Shown: positions 61,261 to 64,000 of the stretch, one piece after another
Layout: each line of letters opens with the position of its first letter
Numbering within the stretch: position 1 is the stretch's first letter
Source: Terriglobus roseus
GTDB lineage: Bacteria > Acidobacteriota > Terriglobia > Terriglobales > Acidobacteriaceae
Direction: 5' to 3'
Assembly: GCF_900105625.1 (NCBI RefSeq)
Contig: NZ_FNSD01000001.1
Span: 3,720,001-3,784,000 of the forward strand
DNA length: 64,000 nucleotides
Position numbers and translations under genes: made by a program
The notes under the pieces: generated by a model
Databases searched by the model: none
Told to the model about the DNA's origin: nothing
What the model saw: only the letters and a program-made list of their open reading frames with translations

Positions 61261-62898
61261 ATGGCAACGAACAACATTCCGACGATCAAAGACGCGTTCC
61301 ACGCACTCACCACCTTTCGCAATGAAGACTTCCAGGACTTCACGCACGCCGACGCCAAGGCGGACATGCATGAGGCGCTTCGACTGGTTGAGAGCGAGTT
61401 AGGGCATGAGTATCCGCTGATCATTGGTGGGGCGCGCGTGCATGCGACGGCGAAGATTGTGTCGACGAATCCTGCGCGGCCGGCGGAGAAGATAGGTGTG
61501 CACCAGGATGCGGAGTTGCCGCATGTTCAGCAGGCGGTTGACGCTGCGGACAAGGCATACCAGGCGTGGAGCCGTGTGCCTGTCGCGACGCGTGTGCAGT
61601 TGTTGCTGGATGTGTCGAAGAAGATCCAGGCGCGCAAGAATGAGTTCTGCGCATGGCTGACCTTTGAGACGGGCAAGAACTGGGCCGAGGCAGACGCGGA
61701 CGTTGCCGAGACGATCGACTTCCTGGAGTTCTACGCGCGCGAAGCCCTGCGTCTCGATGGCGCGAAAACGCCGATCCAGTTCCCGGGCGAGCGTAATACG
61801 CTGCGCTACATCCCGCTGGGTGTTGGCGCGGTTATCCCGCCGTGGAATTTCCCACTGGCCATTATGGCCGGCATGACGATGGCTGCTGTTGTGACGGGCA
61901 ATACCGTTGTGTTGAAGCCTTCGGTCGATGCACCGACGGTCGCCGCTCGTTTCTTCCTGCTGCTGGAAGAGTGCGGCATGCCGGAGGGTGTGGTGAATCT
62001 TTGCCAGGGTTCGGGTGAGCTTGCAGGTGCTGCGCTGGTGTCGCATCCGAAGGTTCGCTTCATCGCCTTCACGGGTTCCAAGCGCGTTGGCCTGATCGTG
62101 CATGAAACCGCTGCGAAGACGCAGCCGGGACAGCACTTCATCAAACGGACGGTGCTGGAGATGGGTGGTAAGGATGCCATCATCGTCGATGCCGATGCGG
62201 ACATCGATGCAGCGGTTGAGGGTGTCGCGGCCAGCGCGTTTGGTTTCAATGGGCAGAAGTGTTCCGCCTGCTCGCGCGCGATCGTGGATGCGCGCATCTA
62301 TGACGCCTTCTGCGATCGGCTTGTCGAGCGCGTGGAGAAGATCAAGGTGGGCGAGCCTGCAGAGAACTTTGCAGCGGGTCCCGTAATTAACGCGGTTGCG
62401 CACAAGCGCGTGCTGGACTACATCGCCATTGGTCGCATGGAAGGGCGCCTGTTAACGGGCGGTGACCCCATCGACAACGGCACCGGCGGCTATTACATTC
62501 AGCCAACGGTCTTCGCGGATGTGGCGCCGAACGCTCGCATTGCGCAGGAAGAGATCTTTGGACCGGTGCTGGCGGTCATCAAGTCGAACAGCTTCGACGA
62601 GGCGCTGGAGATTGCAAACGGTACGGAATATGGCCTGACCGGCGCAATCTACTCCGGCTCGCGTGAGCGACTGAACCGTGCGTCCGAAGAGTTCCATGTC
62701 GGCAATCTCTACCTGAATCGCAAGTGCACAGGGGCCATGGTGGGCGCGCATCCCTTTGGTGGCTTCAACATGAGCGGCACGGACTCCAAAGCGGGTGGAG
62801 CCGACTACCTGCTGCTGTTCACGCAGGGGAAGAGCATTGCGGAGAAGGTCGGCGTGATTGACGAAGGTGACCAGATGCCCAGGCCGATGGGCATCTAG
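61261..62898 (+). CDS. pruA: L-glutamate gamma-semialdehyde dehydrogenase
   Basis: PruA/RocA oxidises glutamate-5-semialdehyde to glutamate in proline and arginine use. The 545-residue single-domain aldehyde dehydrogenase has PPWNFPLAIMAGMTMAA, TGNTVVLKPSVDAP, FTGSKRVGL, catalytic Glu in TVLEMGGKDAIIVDADADID and catalytic Cys in GFNGQKCSACSRAIV. It ends with the P5CDH-type HPFGGFNMSGTDSKAGG. It lacks the proline dehydrogenase domain of PutA. It is monocistronic on the plus strand after the repeat element. Confidence 0.95.
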   Translation: MATNNIPTIKDAFHALTTFRNEDFQDFTHADAKADMHEALRLVESELGHEYPLIIGGARVHATAKIVSTNPARPAEKIGVHQDAELPHVQQAVDAADKAYQAWSRVPVATRVQLLLDVSKKIQARKNEFCAWLTFETGKNWAEADADVAETIDFLEFYAREALRLDGAKTPIQFPGERNTLRYIPLGVGAVIPPWNFPLAIMAGMTMAAVVTGNTVVLKPSVDAPTVAARFFLLLEECGMPEGVVNLCQGSGELAGAALVSHPKVRFIAFTGSKRVGLIVHETAAKTQPGQHFIKRTVLEMGGKDAIIVDADADIDAAVEGVAASAFGFNGQKCSACSRAIVDARIYDAFCDRLVERVEKIKVGEPAENFAAGPVINAVAHKRVLDYIAIGRMEGRLLTGGDPIDNGTGGYYIQPTVFADVAPNARIAQEEIFGPVLAVIKSNSFDEALEIANGTEYGLTGAIYSGSRERLNRASEEFHVGNLYLNRKCTGAMVGAHPFGGFNMSGTDSKAGGADYLLLFTQGKSIAEKVGVIDEGDQMPRPMGI

Positions 62899-62965
62899 AA
62901 CGCTTGATTGCGTGGTGCCGCAGGGCGGTAACGGCCCTGCGGCGCTTGCGAGTCAGCCGGGAAGA

Positions 62966-63625
62966 TTATGCAAGGGAAGCCTGCAGCGCCTCGCAGGCCC
63001 TTGCGGCGGCCTCTGCCAAAGTGCGGTGATGCAGGGTAAAGAGCGCGAGTTCCAGCCGGTCGCTGGAGCCGCTTTTGTCGTAGATGGAGCGCAGGTAGTT
63101 TTTGATGACCTGCTCCTTGGTGCCGAGTTCTTCGGCGATCTGCCGATTCTTCCAACCCTGCACGACGAAGCCAACAATTTGCAGTTCGCGTGGCGTCAGG
63201 ACGGTGAGCATACGCTGCGCCACGGTATCGATGACATTGGTTGAGCTAGGGGCCACAACGCGTTCCCCAACGCCCACGCGCCGCACGCAAGTCAACAGGT
63301 CGGAAGCAGACGCCTGGCGGGTCAGCAGGCCGTCGAGACGCCATACCAACGCTGTCTCCGGCTCTGATCCGGTCTCCGTCATCAGGATGACGCGTGTGTT
63401 CGCTGCCGCTGCTGCCGCCAGCAGGCGGTCTGCGTCCGCGCCGAGTGACTGGGCAACAACGGCGACGCAGTCGCGGGAGTTGGCGACGAGGTCCAGCAGT
63501 GCCACAGGATTGTCGCACTGTCCTAAGATCGACAGGTCCAAATCTGCGTCCAGGACGCGGGCGGTACCGGCGCGGAAGATCGCCTGGTCATCGGCAAGAA
63601 GGATACGAATCATGGGATAAGGCAC
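62966..63625 (-). CDS. LuxR-type response regulator with a degenerate receiver
   Basis: The 219-residue protein has an N-terminal receiver-like domain (IRILLADDQAIFRAGTARVL) and a C-terminal LuxR helix-turn-helix (LTPRELQIVGFVVQGWKNRQ, IAEELGTKEQVIKNYLRSIY). In NarL-type receivers the phospho-acceptor Asp follows a hydrophobic strand, but here that strand reads CVAVVAQSLGAD with no Asp. The conserved Lys near the end is Arg (LLTRQAS). It is therefore probably regulated without phosphorylation. ATG 63613 is an alternative start. It is divergent from the partial regulator at 63814. Confidence 0.88.
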   Translation of the reverse strand: MPYPMIRILLADDQAIFRAGTARVLDADLDLSILGQCDNPVALLDLVANSRDCVAVVAQSLGADADRLLAAAAAANTRVILMTETGSEPETALVWRLDGLLTRQASASDLLTCVRRVGVGERVVAPSSTNVIDTVAQRMLTVLTPRELQIVGFVVQGWKNRQIAEELGTKEQVIKNYLRSIYDKSGSSDRLELALFTLHHRTLAEAAARACEALQASLA

Positions 63626-63813
63626 ATTTCTCTACAGGATGCATCTGTCGCGGTGAGCCCCGTGGGACAAACCGCGTAATGCCCTGAGTATGCAACAGAT
63701 AGGCCATAATGCAGAGAATATTTGCATCGGCGACATCAATCGGCCAATCTAAAGCTCGGGTAAGTTGCGTACTGGGCAACTCCGGCAGGAATTTAGCAGG
63801 GAGCAGCGGCAAC

Positions 63814-64000
63814 ATGGCACGACCGATTCTGTTGGCAGTGGACGATGACACGAGCGTGCTTGAGGCAGTCGTGGGCGATCTCCGCCGGAAATATGCGCAG
63901 GAATACCGCATTGTGCGGGCCGCCAGTGGACAGGCAGCGCTGGATACCTGCAGCCAGTTGAAGGAGCGCGGTGATGCCGTCGCGCTGTTTCTGAGCGATC
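63814..64000 (+). CDS. Response regulator receiver, 5' part
   Basis: The frame from ATG 63814 runs open to the end of the window and begins MARPILLAVDDDTSVLEAVV, then RAASGQAALDTC, ERGDAVALFLSD. The DDD triad and the Asp at the end of the second hydrophobic strand (LFLSD) are the receiver's acidic pocket and likely phospho-acceptor. In Acidobacteria this beginning is typical of receivers fused to a thioredoxin-reductase-like domain, but the 3' part is outside the window. CAGGGA lies upstream as ribosome site. Confidence 0.75.
   Translation, partial: MARPILLAVDDDTSVLEAVVGDLRRKYAQEYRIVRAASGQAALDTCSQLKERGDAVALFLSD

Overview
The window is a high-GC chromosomal segment that most likely comes from an acidobacterium of the Terriglobus/Granulicella/Edaphobacter group (Acidobacteriota). 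This assignment rests on gene content only: YXWGXW-repeat secreted proteins, tandem Acidobacteria-type VWFA proteins, secreted PQQ-like beta-propellers, a response regulator that begins like the fused regulator/thioredoxin-reductase proteins of this group, and dispersed paired-hairpin repeats. No rRNA, tRNA, CRISPR array, phage or transposase gene was seen.

Positions 1-16032 hold a division and cell-wall (dcw) cluster: murD (3' part), ftsW, murG, murC, ftsQ, ftsA, ftsZ and a transpeptidase. Opposite-strand genes interrupt it: two paralogous YXWGXW-repeat secreted proteins between murG and murC, and a sugar-porter MFS gene before ftsZ. A small barrel-like protein also lies between ftsA and ftsZ. 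murB and ddl are absent from their common place between murC and ftsQ. Positions 16320-21534 carry nnr, tsaE, a soluble GAF histidine kinase and an Uup-like ABC-F ATPase.

From 31548 down to 21673 all genes are on the minus strand: an alkaline-phosphatase-superfamily enzyme, pyrD, an MntA/HepT toxin-antitoxin pair, purH, a TPR protein, a dGTPase-like HD protein, a secreted amidohydrolase and a small zinc-ribbon ORF. The toxin-antitoxin pair sits between the pyrimidine and purine genes with almost no spacing. From 31634 the plus strand carries serS, a one-TM protein, a LolA-like protein and a 43-residue membrane peptide. The minus strand then has an aspartate-semialdehyde dehydrogenase paralogue without its catalytic Cys, pssA-psd (phosphatidylethanolamine synthesis) and tsaB-rimI.

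Positions 38884-47441 look like an accessory region. Two secreted PQQ-like propeller genes are followed by an SDR/TetR pair with a shared predicted operator, a MOSC protein and a papain-family protease. Behind the protease lies a decayed fragment of a third propeller gene. A DUF1015 protein and a DHA2-type efflux pump come next. Positions 49361-53933 form an overlapping envelope operon: two VWFA proteins, a degenerate amidase, a GerMN protein and murI. It is followed by an EVE protein, a membrane zinc-ribbon protein, fabI and a DinB protein.

The last part holds a GT39-like membrane glycosyltransferase divergent from a 1187-residue fusion of a GH18-like hydrolase, a NodB deacetylase and a processive GT2 synthase. 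This fusion is the most striking gene in the window and could be a one-polypeptide exopolysaccharide machine. pruA, a LuxR-type regulator whose receiver lacks the phospho-acceptor Asp, and the start of a further response regulator complete the window.
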